A stretch of DNA of 47,772 bases, taken from positions 14,636 to 62,407 of the forward strand of contig CDMY01000335.1 in NCBI GenBank assembly GCA_001179505.1. Reading direction: 5' to 3'. This DNA comes from Vitrella brassicaformis. Its lineage: Eukaryota; Sar; Vitrellaceae. Position 1 is the first letter of the stretch; each line of letters starts with the position of its first letter. Under the pieces are notes generated by a model. It was not told where the DNA came from. It worked only from the letters and a program-made list of their open reading frames with translations, and did no database searches. This document shows, piece after piece, positions 1 through 11,710 of the stretch. A program made the translations under genes and the position numbers.

Positions 1-138
1 GGGGGGGGGGGGGAGTGAGGGAGCCAAAGGGGCTTCTCCCTTCTGCATTGCAATGACTGATGCTCGTGGGGCTGGCTTGCAGTTTGCAGTACGTGATTGT
101 TTCTCTGTGTGTGGGTGTGTTGTCTGGTTTGGTTGCAG

Positions 139-1533
139 GGCGGAGGTGGTTCTGTACTATGGGATTGCGTGGATGGTCATAGTGGGGTACCGCAGTGTGG
201 CGGGCGACCGCAACGAGGGCCTTAAGGACACGTCTGAGGCCATCCGTGCTGTGGCTGTCTTCCTCTGCTCCCTCTCGGCCATTCTCATCTCGCTCTTCGC
301 CACATTCATCACCGACAGATGGTGGGTGCCACTGGGTGCCCACTGGGTGGGGGAGTGGGGGAGTGTGTGTGCATGTTGCGCAGGTGGACGTTCCGCACTC
401 AGGGGATCGGCAACATATGGGGTGCGACGAGCCAGCTGGTGTTTCTGCTGTCGTCTCACCTGACCAACTACACCAACCAGGGAATCACACCGGAGGACGA
501 ACGACTCATCAGAAGGTCTGGCTGGACAGCTGACAGGCTCGCAGACATACAGGTAGAGTGCATATCTCTTCCCCGGTTGTGTGCTGTCAGTGTCCAGCGG
601 TATGGGCGTGCGTCGATGGCGTGCATCTTCGCGGCCAGGCGGCGGCAGGACCTCACCACACTCGTCGACAAAAACATCCTCACGGAAAAGGAATGCGGTG
701 CAGCGCGGCGCACAGACAAACCATCACATGCACCACACAAATACAGACAGACAGAGAAACACATACATACTCATCAATGCCCTTTCCCCTCGTATCAGAG
801 ATCCTGACCAACGACGTCAAGTACCGAGTGCCGTGCTCCATCTGGGCGTGGATCACGTCCATCATAGCCCACTTCGACAAGAGCAAGAAGCTGCCGGGGC
901 CGCCCATTGTGGGCGCCCTGTACAGCTCGGCTGCGAGGGGGCGTGACGGTGCGGCCATCATCATGAGGCTGCTCAAGACGCCCCTGCCGCTGGCGTACGT
1001 GCACATGATATCGGTGCTGGCCAAGGTCAACAACCTCCTCATCGCAATCGCATTCGGCTTCAAGCTCACACTGGATATACACTACCAGGTGGTAGGGGGG
1101 AGCAGACACACACAGACACTCTGATATATATGTGTCTGTGTGTGTGTGTTTTGTAGTTTTGGCTGATGTTTGTCATCCACGCGTCGGTCGTGTGCGCGTC
1201 AACAAGCGCCACCACACCGCGTGTGGCTGAAGCGTGTCTCTGATGCTTCCCCCACTCAATCAGGTTTGTGATCCCTTTGGTCTACAACGGCCTGCTGGCG
1301 CTCGCCAGAGAACTCGACGACCCCTTCGGGTCACACACACACATAGCCGCGTCGATGTGTGTTTGTGTATGTGTGTGTGTGTGTGTGGACAATACAGCAC
1401 TGACTTCAACGATTTCCCGGATGAGTTGTACGACAAGTACATCCGCCGCGAGTGCGAGGCGTTCGGCAAGGCCATACAGCACTACCGCACCATTCAGGAC
1501 GAATACCCAGAGGGCGCTGATGACATCTTATGA
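139..1533 (+). CDS. Bestrophin-family anion channel, 3' part (partial)
   Basis: This is the C-terminal part of a bestrophin/RFP-TM (UPF0187) chloride channel, a membrane protein that conducts Cl-/HCO3-. Proposed exons are 139-321, 384-552, 801-1088, 1157-1191, 1264-1329 and 1398-1533; phases join and the last exon ends in TGA. The clearest signature is VIPLVYNGLLALARELDDPF followed, after splicing, by GTDFNDFP. This matches the pore-side 'IPxxYNxLLA...NPFG..DDF' block of the family. Upstream exons carry hydrophobic stretches (FLCSLSAILISLFATFI; WLMFVIHASVV). The 5' end lies outside the window: exon 139 opens after an AG with no start codon, so N-terminal helices are missing here. Naming rests on motif recognition; the ion preference is family knowledge, not seen. 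Confidence 0.75.
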
Positions 1534-1849
1534 ATGGGTCGATTAATGGGCCGGGCCGGGGGGTTGGGGGGAGTTGTTCTCTTGATTGATGTGTGGATCG
1601 ATCGCACCAATCAGCCAGCTGTTGTTTGAGCCAATTGTCGTCATTCATTCATGCATTCCTTCGTTGTCTGAGCGATCGATCGCACCTTGGCGCATGGATG
1701 GATGGATGGATGGATGGACTGGCCCGTGTGTTTGCAAACGATGAGAACACACAGAACTCGATCTTCTGTTCTCCTCCGAGTATGTGTTTGTCTCGCTCTG
1801 TCTTGATTGATATGGATGCTCGCCCTCCTCGTTGTATCTGTCTGTCTGT
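1534..1849. other. Convergent intergenic spacer
   Basis: This spacer lies between the bestrophin stop and the polymerase stop. It holds a GC-rich run (1549-1571), palindromic GATCGATCG-type sites (about 1595 and 1673) and a short GGAT repeat (1695-1719). No convincing coding exon was seen. Confidence 0.6.
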
Positions 1850-4800
1850 CTATTTGCCTTCACTCCAGGTCTGCGCCACCTGCACACACAACACAATACA
1901 GCACAATCCAATCCAATCCAATCCACAACCTAGAGTCGTGTGTCTCCCTACCTCCCCCCGTCTCTCTCCAAGTTCTCTCTGCTCACCTTTGACGAGACCA
2001 GCCCACGTGTGGGTGCGCGGGGGAAGACGAGCGAGAAGGCCCTGACCATGCAGCTCTCCACCAGGCGCTGCACCTCACTCGCATGCCGCTTACAACACTC
2101 CAAGATGAACTCGTCATGGATCACCCCAACCTACACACACACACACACCGCCCGCTATATATAGGGTTCGGCAGTTTTGTCACGTGGCTTGCTCACTCAC
2201 GATGAGTGTGTCGGTCTGCCATGCCTCCAACGTATTGTAGAGCAGCGACAAACACAGAAGTGCCACCTGAAATTTCACGGGCATAACACAACACAACACA
2301 ACACAGCACAGGTTCATGCAAGCAGGCAGCCGCCTCACTGTGCCGTGCCTCCATGTCCCTTTCCTGTTTACCGACCTCGGCAGCGCCGCCCTGGACGGGG
2401 GTGTTGAGGCTTTCCGTCATGATGCGATCGTCGACCAAGGCAAAGTGGCGAATGCGACCTGCACAGCAGACACCAGGCAGCGTGAGTGCACACACCAATC
2501 CGTCCATCCATCCATCCAAATGTCCACACCTGCCGGCGTCTGGATGGACTTGTGCTGCTGTGATGTGTCGCGGATCCGCTGCTGCCACCTGCAAACAGAC
2601 AAAGAGAGTCAGAGACACGAGAAAGAGAGAGAGAGAGGGGAGTCGTGCTGGGTGCTGTGTGTCGGGTCGGTCTCGCCCTCACAGAGCGACAGCAGGGTAT
2701 GTCTGGAAGAAGAGCTTGAGCGCCGTCTTGGCCTCATTCTCCGTCAGCTGCACTCCAAAGGATGTCTGGGCATACACACGCAACCCACTCGCACCCTGGC
2801 CGTACACAAGACCTGCATGACACAGTACAGTACAGTACACACACGCACACAATCCATTCGTCCCGTTGTGTGTCTGTCGGTCATATGTTATTGGCCAACG
2901 GACTGACCGACCGAAGTTGACGGCTTTGGCGAGTCTCCTTTGCTCCTTGGTGACTTGTTGTGGCGGTATGGACAACAGACGGCTGGCGGTGAAGGTGTGC
3001 AGGTCATCGCCCGTGCGGAAGGCTGACAGCATGTTCTCGTCACGGGACAGCTCGGCCAACACTGGCGTCATGGCAGTGAGCACACCAGTGAGAGAAACGA
3101 CCGAGGCTCGGCCATATGGTCAGCCACCCATACCTCTCAGTTCTATTTGGCTGTAGTCTGCGACGATGAGCGCCCGGCCGGGCGGGGCGGCGAAGAGGGA
3201 GCGGAACTCGTCACACCGCAGAGTCGAGTGCAGGTTGGGGTCCTGGTGGTGGGACAGACTCACACACACACACACGCTAGTGGGGACCGAATTCATCCAA
3301 GCATGTGTGTGTGCAGTGCCTCATGCACCTTGGTGGCGAGTCTGCCGGTCACCGCGCCGCCCAGTATGTAAGTGGGATACAGCCGACCGCCACGCACATG
3401 CTCGGCAAACGGACCGTAGGCGGATATCTGACACAGACGAGGGAGGGAGGGAGGGAGCGAGGGCAGGAGAGGGAGAGGGGAGACCGGAGTAGAGAGACAG
3501 CGTATTAAGTGAGATCCACTGGCTAGTTTGTTGTGATGACCTTCTTCTCCATCTCGCGCACATTGAGGATCATCGACAGGGCCTGACATACACAAACACA
3601 CAGACACACAAAAGGTGCGTGCGGCGGTGGAGTGCACCAGCGTGGGTCCCTACCTTTTGGACCGACTCTGTGCAGCACGTCTGCAGCGTGGCCTTGTCGA
3701 CCTTGAGTGCACCAGTCTGCTCACACACCACCACACATCCATCCATCCCCTCCCACACCCGACCATCCCATCCAGCCAATGCACATAACATACATACTAC
3801 CTTGGTTCTCGGCCATTTCTGCAGCTCGATGCCATTCAAGCGACTCTCGATCCAGTCACCCAACTGCTGGTTGGACCGGATGTTCATCGCCTGCTCACTC
3901 AGACCCGTCAGCCTGACCTCCGTCCCGCCCAAACAAACACGCCAGCGGTCTCTTCTCTGAGTGGTGGCTGCGTCTGTTGGCTCACTGGCGCGTGTGTCTC
4001 TTGGCGTCGTTGAGCTCCCGCTCCCACGCCTGCAGCAGCTGTGCATGGTTGCGTGAGTCGAATGCGATGCCACACGTCTCCACCAGACAGATGGCCGCCT
4101 GTGCATCACGCCTGCAGACACAGACAGACAGACAGACACAGAGGGAGGAGGAGCACTGTGGGTATGTATATCGTGAGGAGGGAGTGTGTGTCGTGTGTGC
4201 ATTGATTACATGAGGTAGTATGTGAGGCAGGCGGGGTGGTTTCGGCCGATGGTCAGGCGCGTCCCCGTCTCACCCACCATTGAGGCGAATATCTGGGGGA
4301 TTGGATGCACTGGGTCACCCTGCATCCATCAGTGTGTGTGCCTGCCGCTTGTTCCTTCATGTTGTTGGTGTGTTGCATTGGAATGCACTGCACTGCACTG
4401 CATTGAGGGGTCGTCATCCCGCCCACCTTGGCGTATTTCTTGAGGACTTTGATGAGGAGGCACACGGATGCATGGACGGCGCACGCTGCGGCCTCGAGCA
4501 CCGACTCGGCCCTTTTGTCGGGCGCAGCCACACTCGCAGACCGACACTTCTCAACCAACACTGGCACCACACACACACATACACACACACACTCTACACA
4601 CAGAGAGAGAGAGAGAGAGGGACAGGCATGAAGGTGCGGCAGAAGTGAACACTTTTCCCTGCCAATACCTTGTTTCTCCTGCCGGATGAACTGGTCTTCG
4701 TCCCATTCCATGCCGAGCGCATTGACCAGCAGGCGCACACACTCCACCGTCATACTGCTCGGCGGCATGGTGCGCGTGGCGCGACCGTACAGATGCAGAA

Positions 4801-5707
4801 ACTCCTTACCTGCACACGCACCACCGACAAACGAACCCCGTGCACCCACTGCCGTCATGCCCACGGCGTGTGTGTCCCGCTCTTGTTTGTATGGCATACC
4901 TGATGAGAAGCACGGCACAATCGGACGACCGCATGACGCGAGGGCCTGCATCGCAGCCTCACTGCACAGCGACGGCTCAGCCCCTCCCACAAGCACCAGC
5001 TGCCCCTCACTCATTAGACACACGCCAGCAACACCTCTCAACTGCGACGAGAATGCGATGCTGCCCCCTCGGAAGAAAAACACCGGGCTGCCCTCCTCGG
5101 CGCCACGCAGGAAGGCCGCCAGGCGCACATTGGCGAGGGGCCGGATCGTGATGCCCACCTTCAGGGCCTCCACCAGAGCAGGCACGTCAAATGGGGGGCA
5201 GTCGTCGCGCTTGGTGGAGGGAAGGATGCCGAGCGGCCGGGGTTCTCCGTCGGGCTGTTTCTGTTGGTCATCCTGGATCATGGCATTGGCATCGGCATTG
5301 CGGTCGCTCCGCTCCGACCGTGCGGATGCGGTCACAAGGGCGAGAGGCAAGTTCTGCTGCTCCTCTCTGGCCGCAGCCACTGCCGACGTCCACAGGTTGG
5401 CTTCGTCGCCGGCAGCAGCAGACAGCTGGGCGGCGTAGGCTGGCGCCGCCGATGCACTAACCGGTGCATGTGCTGAGGCCTCTGATTCGGGAGATGGTAC
5501 GCCTCTCGATGCCTTGGCTGCAGGGGTCTTGGCGGCAGCCACGGAGGAGGGCGGCTGGGCGCTCGTGGGGATGGGCGAGAATGGCGTGATGGTGCCGTCA
5601 GCCGAGCGGATGGCAGAGGGCCGGCAGACAGTGTCTTGGCGGTTGGCAAAGCCGCCCCGCTTGTAGATGTAGGGGCAGTTTTCCTCCAGCCATCGCAAAT
5701 CCTTCAT
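1850..5707 (-). CDS. Family-A DNA polymerase (Pol I type), exonuclease region degenerate
   Basis: A template-directed DNA polymerase of the PolA family, about 799 aa. Exons (5' to 3'): 4900-5707, 4669-4809, 4427-4560, 4210-4292, 3986-4111, 3801-3912, 3654-3716, 3541-3582, 3329-3427, 3134-3242, 2912-3083, 2683-2812, 2530-2588, 2376-2458, 2201-2266, 1987-2130, 1850-1879. All polymerase motifs are present: TGRLATKDPNLH; motif A IVADYSQIELR; O-helix RRLAKAVNFGLVYGQG; NTPVQGGAAE; motif C VIHDEF. The C-terminus is VAQTWSEGK. The N-terminal half (4210-5707) has the order of a 3'-5' exonuclease domain, but I see no DxE or other catalytic acids. The first ~100 residues are Ala/Pro/Ser-rich. Finger and palm wording resembles phage and bacterial enzymes more than plant organelle POPs. 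Cellular site is unknown; an organellar role is inference. The junction inside motif A (3084-3133) lacks an AG acceptor. The ATG at 5707 is the only in-frame start seen. Confidence 0.85.
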
Positions 5708-5860
5708 CCTTTTGCGCCCTCGCGGTATCTGCCAGGCGTCAGAAACGATGAATGGATGGATACGTCGCTCGGCTTGAAAGATCTCCCGGACGCATTTTGG
5801 CCAGGATCCCAGGGTTGAGCGTTCAGCGTATTTCGTTAACGATGGACGCTCAACCCTGGG
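5708..5860. promoter_or_regulatory. Divergent promoter with 14-bp inverted repeat
   Basis: The 134 bp between the polymerase start (5707) and the secreted-protein start (5842) must serve both genes. A perfect 14-bp inverted repeat, CCCAGGGTTGAGCG at 5808-5821 and its complement at 5847-5860, flanks the plus-strand ATG with a 25-nt loop. Each arm holds an AACCCT/AGGGTT core like the telo-box-type motifs in other promoters of the window. Confidence 0.5.
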
Positions 5861-6948
5861 GCGAGCACAAGATGGCCCGTCAGATGTGTGGGGCGTTCAT
5901 CTTCGTAGCGGCCGCCATGATAACCAGTGCTGCAGGTGCGTGCGGACGTCCGTACGCAGAGATATATACACAGAGAGAGATCCGTGCACACACAGCCATG
6001 GGAAGAATAAGACTTTCCTCTCCATTCAGGTCTGGTGGAAGAGGCTGAGGTGGCCAAGGAAATCGCCCGCCAGCTGCAGGGTCACACACACCTAGAGTCG
6101 CCACAGATCTGCCACACGTATGTATTCCACGCTGCGGCTGTGTATGCATGTATATATGTGCCCAGGGATGTCGTTGTCGATGGTCCGTGCTCATAGCATC
6201 ATGGGGGCAGCCAACAAGCTCAGCCAAGCCGCCGACGAGATGCGCCATACCGCCCTCCAGATGGTCACCACGACCGAGCAACAGGTCCAAGCCATCTCGT
6301 CGTATGGTCAGCGACCCAGCCACACTCAGTTCACGGAGGATGGACCGACGAACTAAGACTGCCTGCGTTGTGTATGACCATCACTGTCCTGCATGCATTC
6401 ACATGGAGTGCATTGATAGATCTGTGGGTCTGTGTGCAGGTGCGTTGTGTGCAGCAGCAGGTGCACCACGCCAAGACCATGATGCAGCAGGTCAATAAGA
6501 TGGGCGAGGCCCGCCAGATGCGCGGTGAGGCCCTCGACGCCATCCGCAGCGCCCAACGACAGGTGCATCTCATCACCAAGGGGCAGAAGACCCGCACCAC
6601 CGGCGGTAAGTAACTAACGAATATGTGTGTGGACTCCAATGTAATTCACAGGAAGACGTGTATTTGTGTGTCATGCAGACTGTTCGGAGAATAGCTGGAA
6701 GTGTGGGGACGACAGTCAGGGATCGCGCTGTGACGACAATGGGCCAGACGGAGAGGCCTGCTGGTGTACTGGGTATGGGAGCTGCGTGGTAAGCATGAAC
6801 GCACACACACACACACACACACAGATTTCGCTGGCTGTACTATGAGTGCTGCTGTGTGTGTGGGGGGGTGCATGTGGGTGGTCTGCAGGACTCCGAAACC
6901 TATTTTGCGCCTCAATCACAGCCCATGGACTTCTATGACTGGGAGTGA
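5842..6948 (+). CDS. Small secreted Cys-rich protein, unrecognised
   Basis: A six-exon gene for about 199 aa: 5842-5935, 6030-6080, 6166-6284, 6440-6605, 6679-6788 and 6889-6948; all phases close and it ends in TGA. The N-terminus has a hydrophobic signal-like segment (CGAFIFVAAAMITSAAG, residues ~16-32), so secretion or organelle entry is likely. The middle (residues ~35-140) is polar, rich in Gln, Ala and Met, and probably a coiled-coil helix (HTALQMVTTTEQQVQ; QQVHHAKTMMQQVNKMGEAR). The C-terminal ~55 residues hold six Cys (DCSENSWKCG, SRCDD, EACWCTGYGSC) and end with an acidic aromatic tail, DFYDWE. I recognise no family. The start is the first ATG after the divergent promoter; a second in-frame Met (residue 11) would give a more typical signal peptide. 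The third exon's end is the least certain. Confidence 0.6.
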
Positions 6949-7891
6949 ACACCGCGCTGATTGCGTTGGCGACGTACGTCTGTTTAGCGATAGAAAGGGC
7001 GGGAAGAGAGAGACACCACCAATGCATACATACAGCTACGGTGCGTATGTAACGTAATTAAGGGTGACCAGTCCGCCTCTGCCGTCTGTCTGTCTGTCTG
7101 TCTGTGTGTCTCTGGCTGTCGGTTTAATCAATTAATGGCCGTGGATGGTGTCTAGCGGCATGGCTGTGTGTGTGTGGTGTGTGTATGTGTGTTGTGCCGT
7201 GTGGCCGTCTGTCTGTCAGCCACGTGTAGGAGGACAAATGGACAATCATTGAAGGCAATGAATCCCCCAAAGTCATCCGGCCATTGCACGTACACTACAT
7301 ATGTATGTACACTCATCCGTCCACTGCATGTTGAACTACATCATGTCAAGACATCGATCACCCGGCTGCCGCTTGATGTGCTGTGCTGTCATCCAGACGG
7401 AGAGGCCTCCTGACGGCGGCGCTGAGCGCTCGGAATGACTGGATGAACACACGCAGCGCAGGTCTACAGACTCTGTGTGTGTGACGGAAGTCATGAATAT
7501 TACACGTGCGATGTCCGGAGCCAGCAAATCAACCACTAGGTGACGTGTCCGATCCACACGTACGGCACATTGCGTACGAAAACCAAGCAGGCCAAGACGA
7601 GAAAGGCAGGGGCTGGTCGCAAAAAGAAGAAGGCCAAAGAGCACTGACTGTCTGCATTGCAGCAATTGATGTGTGTGGGGGTTCATTGGACGGTCTCTGA
7701 CCATTGGATCAACCGCACATGGGCTGATTCGGTCATTGGTTCAATGCATGACAGATCCTGTCCATCAATCGAATCGCCCCCACACACGTGCATCATTGCA
7801 AACACGGCCATGAACGCCCGCACCTCACGCACAACCGGCATCAAACCGGCACACGCTGTTGATGGGGACACCCAGACGACACCCAGACACT
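6949..7891. other. Convergent intergenic region, no gene seen
   Basis: This 0.94 kb stretch lies between two converging stops. It contains TGTC repeats (7085-7104), TG-rich runs (7166-7200) and mixed unique sequence. ORFs here are short, have no recognisable domain and lack splice-phase support. I see no coding exon or RNA gene. Confidence 0.55.
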
Positions 7892-10800
7892 TCAGAGGAA
7901 GACGCCGAACTCCTGCCATTTCTCCCCTTGTTTGTCCTCATTGTCCGTCTCCCTCCCCTCCTGTGGCCCGCCATCCAGCCACTCCTGAAACACACCCACC
8001 CTGCCGTCCTCCTCTGTACCATCCCCCCTCTCCCCTTTGCCCTTGTCAGGCTTGTCCTGCTGCTGGTGGTGGTGTGCTTCCTGCTGGTCTGTGGGATGGT
8101 TTGTGAGGACCACCCACGCGCCGGGCTGGTCCTCTGGCCATGGTTTCGGCCAGGTGTTGGCTGCGTCTTCTGTGGGGGCGGACCCGCGCTGCTGCTCGAG
8201 GAGGGAGGAGCTGGACTGGGAGAACACCACATAGGAAGCTGATGGATGGATGAGGGAGGACAGCAGACAGACACATTCACGCCAGTGTGTATGGTATGTG
8301 GGCAGCCTGGGAGGAAGCGCGTGTTCGCACCTATCTCATGGATGGGCTCGAGGTCTTCCGGATGAGCGATGCTTCCTGCAGGCACACGAACACGGGCACA
8401 GGGAGGGACACACCACCGGTCACAGTTGCACTCACAATCAAGGCCGTGTGCGCATCGCATCGATGTGTTTTCTCTCTCCGCACGTACTCGCAAATCGCCA
8501 GGCCTCACCCTGGGCCATCCGTGTTGCCTCTGAGAACAACAGACAGACAGACAGACCGACAGACAGCCGGTCCATCCATCCATCCATCCACAGACACATA
8601 CACTCGTGTACCTTGCTCGTCATCTAGAGTGGACGGCTTGAGTCCCCTGTCCGTCGATTCAGCCCTGAAGTCATCCAGGTGGTGCTGAAGGGCGATGTGG
8701 CTTGACCTGGTGGTCTGCTCCTCCCCTGAACAGGCAGGGAGGCGGTCGGTCGGGCAACAAGAAAACACAGGTGCCATGATGATGTTGCTTGCAATGATTG
8801 AGTGACAGACATACATACATTCCTTTAGAAGGTCGATACGGCGCTGGCGTCGCTCCTGCGATAGCGACTCGTCAATCGCACTCAGCTCTGCAGGGGGAAG
8901 AGGACAGACAACCCAGCACACACGCATCATCCAGGTGTCATTGTGTTGTCGTTCGTTTGTTCGTCGTCATCTTGTTTGCAAACTTGTCAGCGACCGACCT
9001 GCATAGGTTCTATAGAAGTCCTTGAGGAAGCCATGGAAGAGGGCCGATGCGACCTGTGTGTCCTCGGCCGCGTCAACAGCCGTCCCTCCATCCCCCACAG
9101 CCGTGTCGGACGGCCGGCCGCCCCCCATCAGGCCCGACACGTCCTTCAACGCGCTACTAAGATTCGCCCTGAGAGCGTCCCAATGACGCCGCCTGCGGTG
9201 TACACACACGAACACATTCACCACACACATGTCTGCATATCCACCCACCTACGCAGACAGACATCCCTCAATGAATGCTTCTCACTTCCTGCCAGTGGAT
9301 GCGTCCCCCGAGACGGCCGTCTGGTTGACGGTAGTGGAGTGGGAAATCACCGTCTGGGGCGTCCTCGGTGGCAGCGACGGTGTGGGGGACCTCTCGTCCT
9401 CGCCCACACCCGACACGAGGGTGGGCGGCAGAGAGAGGAACGGCATGGCAGAGGCCGTATCATCTCGTGCGCTTGGGGGTGCTGGCTGCTGGACATGCAG
9501 GGTGGAGGCGGGCCGCAGCAGGGCTGTCTCGGACAGGCCGATGTGAGAGCCCGAGAAGGGCACTCGAGCGGCACACGGGGAGGGGCTCAAGTCATCACGC
9601 GGTTGCTGCCGTATGATGCGATGGATGAGGGTCTTCTCCTCCAATAAACTGTCTGGCTTGTCTCTTCTGGCCTGGTCGCTGCTCCACAGGGCAGACACGC
9701 CCAGGCTGCATCGAACGACCGTCCGTCACAACACATGGCTAGCAAGGCTTCCTAAATAATGCGTCGCGTCTGGCTGCATGGCATCTCTGCGTACTCACTT
9801 TGGAGGGTAGGGATTCCCTCGAGCAGCCGACCCCTTGGCTGACCTGTAAAGCCACACCAAGCACACTCTCACGTATCGGCGAGCTGTGTCATCCCCGCCC
9901 CCTCGGTGCTCGCCGGTTCTTCCTCGTGTCGTCCACCCACTCGCCCAGTTTGTCTGCCAGCCACCTCACCCTGCTGACGCCACTCCGACCGCTCCGCCCA
10001 GACGCCACGCTCGCGCCCTCCGCGCTGCTCAGCCCCTCCCGACCCAACACAGGTGTCGATGGGCTCGACCTGGGCTTCGATGGCCGGTGGGGTGGGGGCG
10101 ACAGGTCCGCTCTGACGCCTCCCTTGGCCGACTGGACGGGCGTAACGGTGCCCTTTGGTGTCATGGCCAGGCGCAGGCCTCCTTGCAGGCCAGTCCGGAC
10201 CCCAATGGCACCGTCAGGACTCCTCTCAGAAGATGATGGGTCGATCGGCCGCAGGACGGTGGATGGGGGGGATGATGGTCGCTGCGTGAGGAGTGTGGCC
10301 AAGTGGTGGAGGGTGGGGAATGACGAAGGGGAAGCCGTCAGCCCAGACACCAACGACTGCAGTCTGTGGTGAATCAGGACAGGGAACCAGAAGCCATCCG
10401 TGTGGAATCATCCCACCCCTCCCTTTGTCTGTCTGTCTGTCTGTCTGTCTGTCCCTACTCGATGAAGGTGGCGATGCCTACGGACAGATCCCTCCTATCC
10501 AGTGCCGTGCCCGGGTCCAAATCGCCAGTGGGAGGCACACCCAGAGAGATCTCGCCGCCTCCACCTGCATCTCCCTCTCTCCACACAAAGGCAATCGTCC
10601 ACACGCCCCTCCGAACGCCCACACACACGCCGTCGCCCGCCACGGCCCCCACTCTCAATGCGTCGGTGGGCGACGACTGGCCGAGCAGCTCATTCTCACG
10701 GCAGAAGGTGACGACGGCGGGTTTGTCGCGCTTGATGGCCGGGGAGCTCCACACGAGAATGCCGTGGATCCAAATGAGCTCCCCAGCATAGCGGTAAGAC

Positions 10801-11710
10801 CCATCAAGCCCCTCAAACTGCGGCTGCTGACGATAGAGGGGCGAGAAGTGCTGCTCCAGTGCGGCCTGCTCGGTCTCCCCCAGCCAACACACATCGGCCC
10901 CACCCGCATCTCCGCCAGGCGCCAGTGGGTCGGCCCCCTCCCGCTCCTCCCTCTCAGAAACCTCAAACATGCCCCCCAGGTGCGTCAGCAGCAGATTGGC
11001 AGAGACCTGGCTCGCTGACAGCGGAGGCTCACTGGTGGGGCGCTCGGACAGGTCGATTTCACGCTGGAATGCCTCGAAGAGCCGGTCAAGGCGCGAGAGG
11101 GTGTCTGGTTCGAGCGAGCGGGAAGGTCCGTGGGGCTGGCTCATCTCCCCCCTGGTGTGGATGGACGGCAGGAGGGCGGTGATTGAGGGCGTGAGGATGC
11201 GTGTGGCCGACGAGAGGACGGCATCGGACGAGGGGGAGGTGCCCAGCAGTGCAATGACCACCAACCATGGATGGCGACCCTGAGGGAGGGAGGGAGGGAA
11301 GGAGGAAAGAAATGCGTTCGTTCATCGACCGACCATGGCTCCCTCCTGTCGCTGTGTCCATCGTGCTGTTTTCTTTTACTTACAATGAGTTTGCATTTGA
11401 GGTCGCTGTCGCTGGGATGGTGGTGGAATGCGGCATACGTCGGTGGCGCACCGACGAGCGAATTGAGTACGCCGAGGGAGGCGAGGAACACGCCCTTCAA
11501 GCCACGAACGGTGGCCAAGTGGGGGTGCTCCACTGGCCAGTGGTACACCAACTGACACGACAGAGAAAAGGACAGACAAGACAGTGCATTTCTTGTTTGT
11601 TTGTTTGTTTCGTCCATGGTCAGTCAGATTGATCAGATCTGGTGTAGGCTTACGAATTCCTCGTCCTCTTCCTTGGTCGTCTGGTCCAGGATGAAACCAA
11701 ACAGGTGCAT
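7892..11710 (-). CDS. Probable CCZ1-like longin-domain protein
   Basis: About 907 aa from 12 exons: 11654-11710, 11384-11551, 10459-11279, 9941-10363, 9799-9843, 9286-9705, 8999-9192, 8819-8887, 8612-8725, 8509-8529, 8331-8375, 7892-8238; phases close throughout. The start (MHLFGFILDQ...EEFLVYHWP, then a GLKGVFLASLGVL helix, then GRHPWLVVIALLG) follows the order of the first longin domain of CCZ1/INTU/HPS4 proteins. A later YAGELIWIHGILVW matches a second longin strand. The C-terminus has two strands (SYVVFSQ; AWVVLTNH) like the end of CCZ1. CCZ1 with MON1 is the Rab7 exchange factor acting on late endosomes. The family call rests on strand order and a few residues, so it is tentative. The middle (about 9300-10350) is Pro/Ser-rich and probably disordered, making the protein roughly twice the human length. 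Confidence 0.5.

Noticed and set aside
1-13. Run of 13 G at the window edge as a telomere or G-quadruplex signal
   Set aside because: A homopolymer without TTTAGGG periodicity, inside what seems to be an intron of the bestrophin gene; more likely a simple repeat or an assembly edge.
3084-3133. 27-nt intron within motif A using the AG near 3111
   Set aside because: It keeps the frame but inserts eight residues right after the catalytic motif, and the size is implausible beside the other introns; left as an open splice anomaly.
4686-5438. Plus-strand 250-aa ORF opposite the polymerase N-terminus
   Set aside because: A shadow frame over the long first polymerase exon; Arg/Ser-rich with no domain.
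5842-6948. Secreted protein as a polymerase-linked toxin or antitoxin
   Set aside because: The only support is adjacency; divergent sharing of a promoter is the rule in this window.
9800-10372. Plus-strand 190-aa ORF opposite the CCZ1-like gene
   Set aside because: It is the shadow of the Pro/Ser-rich minus-strand exon 9941-10363, whose splice phases close with its neighbours.
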